A stretch of DNA of 64,000 nt from Endocalyx cinctus (Eukaryota; Ascomycota; Sordariomycetes; Amphisphaeriales; Apiosporaceae): contig BCKC01000006.1 in the NCBI GenBank assembly GCA_001600455.1, forward strand, positions 3,534,001-3,598,000, given 5' to 3'. The first letter of the stretch is position 1; each line of letters starts with the position of its first letter. Position numbers and translations under genes: made by a program. Positions 13,470 to 24,500 of this stretch are shown piece after piece. The notes beneath the pieces were generated by a model, which did not search any database, was not told the DNA's origin, and was given only the letters and a program-made list of their open reading frames with translations.

Positions 13470-14110
13470 AAGCTGAGAGAAAGAGATTGTTAAAGATTTT
13501 TGTAAAACGGCAACCACACGTACAGATTTATGCCGTTACGATGGATGGAGTAATGAATACACATACAAGGCATCGATGAGAGTTAAGAGCCGAGAAACTA
13601 ATATGATTTTCCAACAGAGAAGTTGATCTAGAAATCGATCTATTAGTATAAGTCGAGTAGGAATATACTGCGAGTTAGTTATTACATACCCAGATAGTAC
13701 TTACTACCTTTGTGTTATTTAATATTATTTTACTTATCAGTGTGTTTTTTTTTTATCCCTACCCACATGAAGTTGTACTAGACAGAGATTTGAATGATCA
13801 AAATATACACTATACCCATGGACATAGGTATTTGGAGGATAAGCACAATGGTGATAATGATGCTGTTTATTTGCTGACAGTGAAGATGGCAAAAGTTGTT
13901 GGGGATGCGGCGAGGTGGGGTGGATCTGAACGCCTGGACACTTTGAGACATTCTTTCCGGACGCTTGCCGATCCTATTATTTATTATTACATCATTAAAG
14001 AGCCCAATTGGACGTCACAATTCATTTTATCTACGACACCAAAGACTAAGAAGAAAAAGAAGAAAAAAAAAAAAAAGAATCAGGCATTCATAGATTATTA
14101 TAAATCTGTA
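13470..14110. other. Intergenic AT-rich spacer
   Basis: About 640 bp between two plus-strand genes. It should hold the 3' end of the regulator transcript and the promoter of the Nudix/eIF2B gene. An open frame from about 13712 runs into that gene, but it passes through an AT-rich stretch and a lysine run (A-rich DNA near 14048-14076) and is not taken as coding. Confidence 0.6.
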
Positions 14111-16127
14111 ATGTATTATGGATCTCGTTTTGCGAAAACTTTACCGGCTTCAGTTCTGCGAAGAGCGTCGAAACCAAACTTGAAAATTTCATCCACCGTC
14201 AATTTAACTGTGCCCCCATTAAGATTTGTAGCCATGTCTTCAACGAACCAGGGTGGGAAAACCTCTGGCGAACCCGGTCAGAAACCAACCGAAATTAAAC
14301 AACGTGCCGTAGCCGGATCCTTTCTATTCAAGATCCCGAACGGTGATGACTCGCAGGCGAAGGTCGCCCTGTTCAGAAGAAGCGCCAAAGTTCGGACTTA
14401 CCAGTATGTTCGTGATGTACACCTCGATTTCTTGGTATAAAAAATTGATTGGTATAACCTGTGATGTATATACTGCACGCATAATAACGCTTAGACCAAT
14501 GACTATTGACTCACGCATCGTTATATTCTAGGCATAAATTAGCACCCGTCTCGGGGAGTGTCGAGGTGGATGATCCCAGCCCCGTAGCCACGGCATTGAG
14601 AGAGATCCGCGAGGAAACAACCCTTCAGCCTCCAGCCGTTGAGCTTCTACGCGTAGGAAAGCCGTATTCGTTCATCGACGAATCAATCGGGCGTGAATGG
14701 ATCATCAACCCGTTCGCTTTCCGTCTCAAGGACGCTTCGGAAGAAGGCGGAATGGGCGAAGAAGGTATCACACTCGACTGGGAACACGAAGGCTACGAGT
14801 GGTTTGATCCGATAGAAGTTAACGCCACGGAAGAATTTGGTGGCGTCCCCAAGCTTACCAACAGCTTAAGAAGGGTCTGGCCCGAATATGACCTTGGCTC
14901 ACGCGCGGGTCGCGTCCTCACGAAAGGACTGAGAATGCTCCGCGAGGATCATAAGAGCGGTGCTAGACAGCTTGCCGCGTTGTCCATCGCTACCCTGAGA
15001 GATGTCGTTGCTGAAACGGATTCACAGACGCCCCTAAATTCCGACTGGTGGGCGAATATACGTATGGCCGCCTGGCATATCTGTAAAGCGCCCGAGAGCA
15101 TGGGTGCCGCCATTACAAGCCTCGTATTGAGAGGCCTCGACAAGATAGAGACCATACTATCGTCCCCAGATATCGCACCCGGGGAGAAAGTTTCTCGAAT
15201 CGTCGAGGAGCTCGATCAAGAACTCGAAAGGCATACGGCAGCAACCACGCGTATTAGAGACCATATGGCGGACTATATACGACGAAACATCTTGGATTCA
15301 AACACCGGCCCTCCAAAAAAGAGAAGCATATCGGTGCTTACACTCTCGTCGAGTTCCACCATTTCTAGTTGTCTCCTGCAAGCGACTCACGCGCTCGGAA
15401 TCACGCTTGATATCCGCATCCTAGAATCCCGACCCCTCTGCGAAGGAGCATCTCTCGCCGCAAATATTCTAAAGGAGGATCCGGAGGGAAAAACAGCAAG
15501 GGTGACAATTTATTCAGATTCATCGGCCGCCTTGGCTGCCACGTCGACGGATCTAGTCATCTTGGGATCCGATCGCATCAGTTGTCGTGGTGACGTTAGC
15601 AACGTGAGTATTCGACGAACCAATTAATACTGCCTACTGAAAAGTTCTTGTATTTCTTTACGTACACTATTCGTCGATGATCATTTAGGTTTTTCATTAT
15701 TGAAGATTTGTACTTACAGTTTTCTTGACAGAAGATCGGGTCTCTACCGGCCGTATTAAGCGCGAGACATGTCTCGCCCATGGCTAAGGTAGTCATCCTC
15801 ACCGATACGGACAAGATCGCGGGTCCAGGTCTGATGGAGGAACACGAGCTCGAAGAAAACGATCCAGCGGAATTAATGAATATGTGGAATGATGATCGCG
15901 TACAAGGCGCAGAGGTTATCAAGGATACCATGCGCAGAAAGGGAATGGGTGGTGACGACAGCGTGGGTATTTCAAGGGTGAAAGTTAAAAATTCTTACTT
16001 TGAGTGGGTACCGGCTACTCTCGTACATGCCTATGTAACCGACGAAGGGCCGTGGGATGCGAAAGACATCGAGGAGAGATCGCGGTGGATTCAGAACGAG
16101 ACGAAGAGATTCTTCGATGATTTATGA
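14111..16127 (+). CDS. Nudix hydrolase-like / eIF2B-like fusion protein
   Basis: Two-domain protein; substrate unknown. Exons 14111-14403, 14532-15603, 15732-16127 give 586 aa. Residues about 45-220 form a Nudix-like fold whose box is degenerate: REIREET is kept, but the upstream Gly-x5-Glu spacing is not canonical. Residues about 240-586 resemble the eIF2B alpha/beta/delta and ribose-1,5-bisphosphate / methylthioribose-1-phosphate isomerase superfamily, with ILESRPLCEG, the acidic motif GSDRIS and NKIGSLPAVLSARH, the last restored only after splicing intron 2. Similar fusions occur in other filamentous ascomycetes (family knowledge). From the first ATG, residues 1-42 carry Arg, Lys and Ser but no Asp or Glu, like a mitochondrial presequence. 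A second in-frame ATG at 14234 (MSSTNQ) would give a form without it. An isomerase-type or nucleotide-linked role is inference. Confidence 0.82.
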
Positions 16128-16344
16128 TTCATCGACTGAAATGGTATGCATAATCAAAATTCATGGCCATTACAAGATTTCACTACGAGAAAAACAGAGC
16201 GCACGGTTTTACTTGATTTCCATTAAGTTTTAAAAAAAGGGGTCAACTATAGACAGTTATGAATAATTAAATATGAAGCACCACGTATATGCAACTCCCA
16301 TATCAATGCAAGTGATAATTTATCCGTCGATCGGGTTTCATAAT

Positions 16345-17066
16345 CTAGCATACGCCGGAGGGGACGGCGTTGCTGCCGGTACGGCGGGAAGAGTTGTACA
16401 CGGCTCCCTCGCCGAGACCACGCTTGGCGAAGGCGGTCCAGATCTCGCAAGCGTTGTCTCCACCGGTGAGGGCCTCGTCGGCGTCGAGGATGGCGTCACG
16501 GGCGCTGACCATGTTGGGGTTGCAGGGTTGACTAGAGAGGAAAACGTTAGTGTATATTCTCACCACGGGAAAAGGGGGGGAGGGGGGCAATAGAAAACTT
16601 ACAGAGCCATGCCGTCGAGGACGAGCTTCATGGTGAGGAACTTTCCGTCGGTAGGGACGCCGTCGGAGTCGAAGGTGGGCTTGTCGGCGGTGCTGAGACC
16701 GTGCTTGTCGATCAGGTTCCACATGACCTCGTACAGCATCGTAGCCCAGATCTCACCGATGTCGTGCACCTCGTTGTAGGTGTTGGCGGTGGTGTACATG
16801 TACGGGTTGGTGGTCAAAGAGGTCGAGTACAGGTAGTTACGGATACCGGCCTCGCTGTTGTACACCCAAGCGCCGAGGCTGTAGTCGGTCTCGCGGGTAT
16901 CGCCCTCCTGGAGGCGGATAGCGGTGGCGTACCAGTCACCCCATCCCTCGCCCATACCACCGGCCTCGGTGGTCGAGAGACAGTTCGAGTTGCTCGGGCC
17001 ACCGGTCAAACGGTTGGACACTATAGAAATAAAATATCTGTATTAGTACCGTGGTTCTCTCTATTT

Positions 17067-17102
<36 letters not shown>

Positions 17103-18560
17103 TGGTGGATGCGTGTACTTACGACCGTGAGTGAACTCGTGGATGACGACACCGGCCTCGAAGGCACAATCTCTGTACGGGGTGGAGTAGGTCCACAGGT
17201 ACATTCGCATACGGCCGGGCGAACCGTCGGCGGGGGTGGCGAAGTTGGCGTTGTTGTAGCCGGAGCCGTCCTGAGCGTTTAGGATGACGGCGTCGTTACC
17301 GCGACCGCCGGCGCCGTTGTTGTTGGTCTCGAAGTTTCCGGCGGCTTCGGTGAAACCGAGGTCGTACAGGAGATCGTGGTACGTGTTGGCCGTGTAGAAC
17401 AGCTGGGTGACCGAGGCGTCCCGGTAGACCTCGGGAGGGGTCATGCTGACGGCGTAGTCGTACTCGAAGGTCAACGACTCGCTCTCCGGGCGGTAGTTGT
17501 TCAGGTAGGTGCTGCCACCGCTGGGGTTCGTCTGGGCAATACCGTTGTCTGTTTACGATGATTAGATTCATTTGCACAATTATATCAAAATGATTTTGAA
17601 GGGAGAAAACGTACTGCCGCGGGTGGTGTCGTAGTCGGTGGTGCCGTCGCTGATCCAAGTGAACTCGGACGCCTCCAGCTCCCAAGGATCCTCGATGACG
17701 ATACGGCTACCCTCGTCCGGGTCGTTGGTTCCCCAAGGGAAGACCTCGTAGGTAGCATCAGCAACCCAGTTGACGACACCGTGGACGACGTCGCTGGAGG
17801 AGGCGTCGACGTAGGTCAGGAGCCAGTCGTCGAGGATATCGGTCTCGACTCGCCAGGTCAGGACGAGCTCGTCGGCCGACTTGGCGAAGTAGACGAGGCG
17901 GGCCTCGGGGTCCTTCTGGGCACCCGTCGTTCCCGTGAGCGTGTAAGTCTCCGTTCCTTCGGCGGCCTCGGCCGTGGCCTGGCCCGAGACGGGAAGCTGG
18001 AGGGTGTTGACGGCGCCGGTCAAGGCGGAGGTAGCGTCGGAGAACTCGCGCTTGACGACGGGGTTCTGCTCGGGGATGGCGCCCGTGTAGAAAGAGTTAC
18101 CGTAGGAGAGAATAGTTCCGTCGGCGCCGATCTAATTTCCGACGTGTTTTTGTTAGCGCGGGCAGATGCGAAGGTGGATAGGCATCGAGAAGATTTCACT
18201 TACGTTCACGTTGAAGTCGGCGTTGTCAATGTCAATTCCGTGAGCGGTCTGCTTGAAGTACACGTGGGCGACACCGTTGTTGCCGACGTAATGGTCGTCG
18301 ACGAGTCTGAACTCGGCGTTGGGGAGGACGGACTTGATGACCTCGGTAGCGGTGTCGACGTAGCTCTCCCGCTTGACAAAGCGCAGAGCGGAGTTCGAAG
18401 CGGCCGCCTCCTTGTTGAAGTACTCGGAGTTGGTCGTCAGACGGTAAGCGTCGAGGTCGACGGCACGTCGTCGAAGACCTGACTTGTACGTGTTCTGGGT
18501 GGGGTGAGCTTGAACGAGCATCGAAGCCCCGAGGAGGCCGGGCAGAAGAAGGGAACGCAT
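16345..18560 (-). CDS. mep: Extracellular metalloprotease, fungalysin family M36
   Basis: Secreted zinc endopeptidase that degrades extracellular protein. Exons (minus strand): 18560-18204, 18131-17615, 17548-17123, 17020-16603, 16531-16345, giving 634 aa, the usual size of fungal MEPs. Residues 1-18 are a signal peptide ([18 protein letters not shown]). An FTP-type propeptide follows to about residue 245, then the mature enzyme. The zinc motif HEFTH is at 428-432, and GMGEGWGDW supplies the third ligand, Glu458. The Gly433-Leu434 junction right after HEFTH is where intron 3 interrupts the gene. Introns are 72, 66, 102 and 71 nt; intron 3 contains a TA microsatellite. A TATAAATA-like box lies about 110 bp upstream of the start (near 18672-18680). 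All key catalytic residues are present, so the gene looks intact. Confidence 0.95.
17068..17100. repeat. (AT)n microsatellite inside a protease intron
   Basis: An AT dinucleotide run of about 30 bp lies within intron 3 of the fungalysin gene (17021-17122). If left unspliced it would read as Ile-Tyr repeats directly after the zinc motif. Confidence 0.9.
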
Positions 18561-19019
18561 GATGATGATTGCGATGATGGATTCTCACGAGAAATCTGAC
18601 AAGACTGAAGGGAACAGAGCGAGTGCGCCTGGTCTAGCTACATTCTATAACTCACGGCCAGCGGACGGTCTGGGGTATTTATACAGAAGAAGGCCGGTGC
18701 GTCGCTGCAGAACGTAGGCGCGGTTGGGAACTGCGTCTGAGCTTCCCCTTTCGAGAAGGTGTTCATGATCGCGGGCTGGCCTGGTCTGCGTGGAGGGATG
18801 TTCGAAGTGGATGTGTACCCATCGTGCCTGGGTTACTGGTCTACCCGTACCCGCATAGGATCTGGGCAGGTTCGCTTCGGGGAATAATTTAGGTTGACGC
18901 GCCTAGTTGGTGGAACACTGGCGGGTGGGAAGGGGGCAAAGTAGGCCTTCAGGGTAGGGTAGCTGAGGGAGCACGATAGGAGGATATGCTTAACAATGGT
19001 CAATACGATATCATCATCG

Positions 19020-19215
19020 GTGACATGGTGTGAATACGAGTCCGCGAAGGGAAAGTCGTTATCAAGCAGGTCAGGGTTCGCGGGCACAAGGGCAGAAGCG
19101 ACAAGACCATCTGACGGGCATTGAGGGTTATCAAGCAGCACGCCAAGAAGAAACGAACCGCGAAGCTGATCCGGGAGCCTCCGGATTGGCAAACTCGAGC
19201 TACTGTAACTACATT
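19020..19215 (+). pseudogene. Possible degraded coding remnant, unidentified
   Basis: One plus-strand frame from about 19032 reads a Lys/Arg-rich peptide (KVVIKQVRVRGHKGRSDKTI), meets a stop at about 19110, and reopens in the same frame (IKQHAKKKRTAKLIREPPDW). The composition differs from the AT-rich surroundings and looks more like coding DNA. I do not recognise the family. It could also be a GC-rich non-coding patch or part of an unannotated transcript. The minus strand has an open frame over 18833-19192 that is equally unrecognisable. Confidence 0.2.
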
Positions 19216-20556
19216 ATGCGAGGAAGCGCGCCCGGATTCATAGATTGCAACTTAACTGCTGCGGTAAACTTCCTTCATCTCAATTCTGCACACGGTCTGT
19301 CATGTATTACGTATAGAAAAGATCGGAAATTGAATTAAAATAGAGGGTCGGTGGGGGTCCATCGAGGTTAAAAAAAAAAAAAAAAAAAAAGCTCATATGT
19401 GGTTTTTGTTTTCCTTGTCATTAGGTTCTGACTCCTCTCCTGCCTAGAGAAGACAATAAGTAATACCGGAAAGGTATAAAATGGAGAGAGAATATGAGAA
19501 AGAAAATAGAGAGAACGGAAATAGTATTCTTCTCGAGGCCTAGCCTGGTCGTGTAGGGGACTCGAAATGCTTGAAAGAGCCAAAATCACAGCCTTGGCAC
19601 CTCTGCTGTCCAAGGCAGAAATCAGCATAACGTCGTATTCCCCACACAAGCTATCCAGCGTATACATTCACTAACCCTGTCTAGAGAGGGCCGGGTCCTG
19701 AGCGGCATCTGGGGTTTGTTGCCCAAGATAAGAAAGAGTTTTTCGAGCATACATATAGAAGTTAGTATAGTATGTATGTACGTTATATGTAGTATATGTA
19801 AGGATGTATTATATGTAGATGTAGCTCATGTGGTATGGCATAGAAATGGATTAGACCCTGGTCTCGCAGATCGGTAGATAGGCATCCCACTCGTTTGTTT
19901 CTTTCTGGCCCTTCTGTATTATGGCTTATTCATGTTAATCTAAGCCCTCTTTCGACTATGCATAAGTAGATGGTATGGCAAGAACGAAGGGTACTTTGTC
20001 GAAGGAGATATGTGATATGGTTAAGGGGTACACGACGGATACGGGTTACGATTATCGGTAGGTCCTTAATGGGAAGTAGTTTACGCTATGGTGCCGACAA
20101 CCGGGGGTCGGCCGAGACCTTCCTAACTCAGAATAATAGCACGAGCGAAATCACGCGCGACCAACGAATGCTTGAATGGGACATTCTTATCGTGGAGAAT
20201 CTTTTGTCGTTACTTTAGTTTATGCGCGTGAATTTACCTGACTAATATATATATATATCTATCTATGAATATGAATATGTATATATCTGTGTATAGATCT
20301 GATATTATTACTTTGTATTTGTGGTATACTATATACTTTAGGCGAGTAAGTGATTGATTGATGGATTGTTCGAACCCCCTGTCGTACTTATTCTCGTCTC
20401 TATTACCGTCGTCCTACGCTACTGTATGTCGTTTGGAGGCGGGGCAGGATGGCACGATATATGCGTGAATAATGACATTTTTTTTTGGCCAAGAGTAACA
20501 AAGCATACCTAGGTAGGTATCCTATATGTACTTGTAGATATGCGATACTCTGTACT

Positions 20557-20600
20557 AAGTAGAATAAGTAGAATAAGTAGAATAAGTAGAATAAGTAGAT
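20557..20600. repeat. 9-bp tandem repeat, unit AAGTAGAAT
   Basis: Nearly five perfect head-to-tail copies of AAGTAGAAT. On the minus strand the array reads as a Leu-Phe-Tyr repeat in a short open frame, which is not considered a gene. Confidence 0.9.
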
Positions 20601-21595
20601 ATGGATATACATAGTACCTAATATCGTTACATTATTTCAGGGGTAAGATGTGGTGGACTTAAGCTTAATGTATGTACGAGTAGGTAGTAACGGTAATTGA
20701 GTTACTTTCAAACCAACCTTTCTTTTCTTTTTCTTTTCTTCTCTTCTTCTCTTCTTATTTACTATGTACTGTACCAAGTATATTGAACGTTATTTAACTT
20801 CTCCATCTTAAATATCGCGTCTGTAAAAGCTTCTACTTCGGTATTTTTTTTTTTTTTTTTTCGTGTCGTATTTTGGACGAAAAAAGCCGGTGCTATTATT
20901 AGCCCCGCCCTGAAGTTATGAACTGTCTTCCTGTCTTCCTGTCTTGACTCTTCTTGTCTGCTTGTCTGCTTTGGTGTGATAAATTCAACGTATACTCCGT
21001 ACTCCGTACATATATCATATACATGTCATATTCTAACGAGGTATTTGTCAATCTATATCGTTCAAAGCTGTTCTACATTCTTCTTTTGACAATTCTTTTT
21101 TATTGGTTGAGCCTGTTCGGTCCGTCTCCTCAATCGATATTATATCTATTATTTCTTACACACCTACCCAACATATTGAAGCGAATGGTACATGGTGTAA
21201 ACCGACGATACTGTATGGAACTTCTTCATCTGAATTTGACCCATCTGATCTTATTCCTCTGTTCTAACTATCATATTTTCAATCTATCAAATCTTGAATA
21301 TATACATACATATATATATAAGACATTATTCTATTTCATCGTTCAACTTCCTAATTCAGCTAGAAAAAAAAAAAAAAAAAAGAAGCGGCAGAAGACCAAA
21401 GAAGATAAAATATAAAGTGCTGAGTAAATTATTATAAGGCTAATAAATTACTATGTAATCATGTCTGTGCCCTGCCCTGCTCTATCCTGTCCTGTCATCT
21501 TGGCGTGCCGCAAGATGGAGTCTTATCTATGCCTATATATGCCTATATGATCGACTGTTAGGAATAGTGCGAAACGAATCCCATCCATTCCTTAG

Positions 21596-24500
21596 TTAGT
21601 TACATGCCGCGGCTGCTTGGAAAGCTTCAGCTAAACCCTCAATCATATGCCTGGCTTGATCGTCTGTCAGTATACGAGACGGGCAGAATACTCCGATATC
21701 CATCGTATTTTCATCGGTAGCTACTTCGATGTCTATCGCATCCTATATAAGTCATAATAAGTCAGCCAAACCATTAATCTATGTAGACTTGCCCAAACGT
21801 CATATGTACGTGTGCGTATGGACTACACCTACCTTGTAAGATTCGCTGACAAGTATCGAGGGGATCAACTTGGCATCAGCCTTGGCGAGGTATGACGAGA
21901 AATCGGCCTTGCCCGAAATGAACCTTTCGTTCTCGGGCAGCTGCTCGAGCGTCAACTCCTGCTTTCCCGTCCGCTGCATGATATTGCTTGGTAATGATAG
22001 GAAATTGACAAACGAGTCAAGTTTTATACCAGTCCACTGGTAAATTTCCCATAGACTGACGCTTGAGTTCTCCAAACTTCCGATTTCGACAAGATCCTTC
22101 TGTACCTCGCTTGCCAATGTGGGGACGCTCTTCCCCAGCACGCTATTCACTCGAAGAGGAAGGATGCTGAGAGTTGGCATAGGAGCTTCCTCGAGCCCTT
22201 GGAAGCTAGCCCGATTGGCAAGGTAAACGCCAAAAACAACATCGCCATCCTGCCCCATGCCACTAGCTTCTTCTTTGTCGACGCTTGCGAGATAGAGATA
22301 CTTGGCGTACGCCGCATAAAAGAGCGCCTGAAGGGTTACGCCCGCCGTCCTCGCCACTTCTTTGATGCTGCTTACGTTGTCGATCGCACCTTTGACGAGC
22401 TGACTAGTACGGCCTTTTTCTTGCTCTTCATGGTCGGCTGGCCCTTGGATTGGGTAGGACAGTTGTTTCCGCGAGCGTGCACCCTGGAGATACGAGGTCC
22501 AAAACTTCATCCTCCCCTGTCGAATATCCGGATCGCTGTACGTCGTAATAAAGTTGTACCATGCCTCCTGGCTACGGGGGAAACCCGATCCTTGCTGGCC
22601 ATTACAAATATCGATAAACCGATTCATAATCAATGGCAAGCTCACCCCGTCATATAGGGCGTGGTGAATTTGAAGCTGTAGATGCCACATCCCCGACTTG
22701 ACTTGAGAACCCCTCAAAAGAACCCACGGTGTGGTCGCGAGTGCGAACTGCTGGACATCATCGTCATCGCATTCCGCTCCCGAAGCACTGGAACCATCCG
22801 TCGTAAAATCTGGGGATTGGATAATCTGAACGATTGGTGTTTCCGAAGAGCTGGTTGGTGCGAAATACGTCCTCAAAATAGATAGTTCGCGTACAAGAGC
22901 TCTCCACGAGCGCATCAAAGTCTCACGAGTGACCGACCCTTGAAGCTTGTAGGTGAAACTTGGGAAGAAGATCACCCCGCCGGTGTTTTGCCAAATACTT
23001 AAGACATGAACTTGCATAGGTAATGCCGGGAGAATCTTTTCGACCGATTCCGCGCTAACCGCAACACGTTTGAGAAGTGTATCTAACTCACCAGCCTCTA
23101 TATGTAGGTGCACTGGGTGCACGCTGTCGGAAAGAGGATCGTGCGAATCAACTCCGGATTGATTGGCCGAGTTTAAGAGAGTACCAATTGAATCAGTCTT
23201 AAGTAGATCTCGGGTGGAAACCATGATACCACGTTTACGCAGCATCGAGCTTGCCTTGATGGCACTGATGGAATCGAGCCCATTATGATAAGCAGTCTGG
23301 TTGAGATCAATCATGTCTGGTTGAAGACCTGACAATTCAACGAGTACTTCGATAAAGCTTGACTCTTTTGTTGATAGTGGTCGCCCCACACGTGCAAGAG
23401 GCGAGATATCCGTTCCTATGTCCAAATGGGTTGGAATGCTGGATGCTGTTTCGATAAACTCCAAACCGCAGACAGACACTTTACCAGTTACGGCGTCTAC
23501 ATTCAGTATACTACTGTCGGGCTGACCTTTCGCAAAATGATACAATACCTCATCGAGTAGATCAAGCAACTCCTGAGAAGTTTTAGATGAGACATATCGA
23601 TCATCAGCTGATATATGCCACGTGATCGCTTTTTCAGCGAGTTCCATCTCGACGCATACGGGATATTCTACCTCTGACGAAGAGCGGACAGACCGATAGA
23701 TTGAATAATCTATAAGTGGTTGTTCTCGCGAATTTTGAACTAGAAATAACGTGTTGAAGAGCGTACGAGATTCGACTCGAGCAAACTTTTGAATTTGTCT
23801 CAGTGGGATATGTTGATGCTCCAGGACATCTGACATAGTATCCTGCATGGATTTGAGTTGCTCAAGATTTGTGCCGTGAAAAATAACTCTTAAAGGTACC
23901 GTGTTCATTGTCGGGAACATTAGATTCCGAGCTGTATCTGTGTCCCTGCCAGACAATACAATACCGAATGTGACGTCTAACGATTTGCATAACGTCGCGA
24001 GAACCGCAGCCCAGCAGCTCTGAGCGAGAACTTGTGGTGTAACGTGATGTCTTGCGCATAAATTCCTGAAATCCTCGATGCTCATCTTACACTTCGACTC
24101 TAAGCGGCGAGTACAGGTATCCTTGGTATGCTCTCGAACAGGGCTGATCAGAGTGGGATGAGCAAGGTGTAAGAAGTCACTCCAGAACTGATGTGATCCT
24201 GTATTAGTAGGGTTGATAGCATGTCTGAGAAGATATTGATCATACGCAGGTCGCATCACAGGATTGCCCCCGTACTCGGCCGCTACGTCGCTATGCAGCA
24301 TGCCAAGGGACCATCCATCATACAAAGCATGAGCGATGGAGACGACGAGATAACTTCTGCTTTCCGTATTCGCGATAGTCAACTGGAAAAGGTCAGATTT
24401 AGCCCTGCCTTTCACTGCACGAAGGCGAGTCTGTTCAATGATGTCATCTATCTTATCCAGACTGGATATAGACACCTCTGGAATGAAAGGTAGCTGGGAA

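Larger units (their letters stand above)
18561..21595. other. Intergenic DNA between protease and NRPS
   Basis: About 3 kb. The right flank of the protease start holds its promoter. A relatively GC-rich patch at about 18770-19215 looks codon-like but carries stops in its best frame (see the separate pseudogene entry). The rest is AT-rich, with A or T runs (19370-19390, 20844-20861, 21363-21380), a 9-bp tandem repeat near 20557-20600, and TA-rich tracts near 20247-20290. No complete gene is supported. Confidence 0.55.

Noticed and set aside
13712..14110. Upstream extension of the Nudix/eIF2B open frame
   Set aside because: It begins without a convincing start, is AT-rich and passes through a poly-lysine tract. 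The ATG at 14111 gives a sensible N-terminus.
16273..18482. Long plus-strand open frames opposite the fungalysin gene
   Set aside because: They are antisense shadows of GC-rich coding exons with low-complexity Gly/Val/Asp composition.
20360..20400. GGTTCGAA word on the minus strand, as in a tRNA T-loop
   Set aside because: The flanking bases do not form the required five-pair stem.
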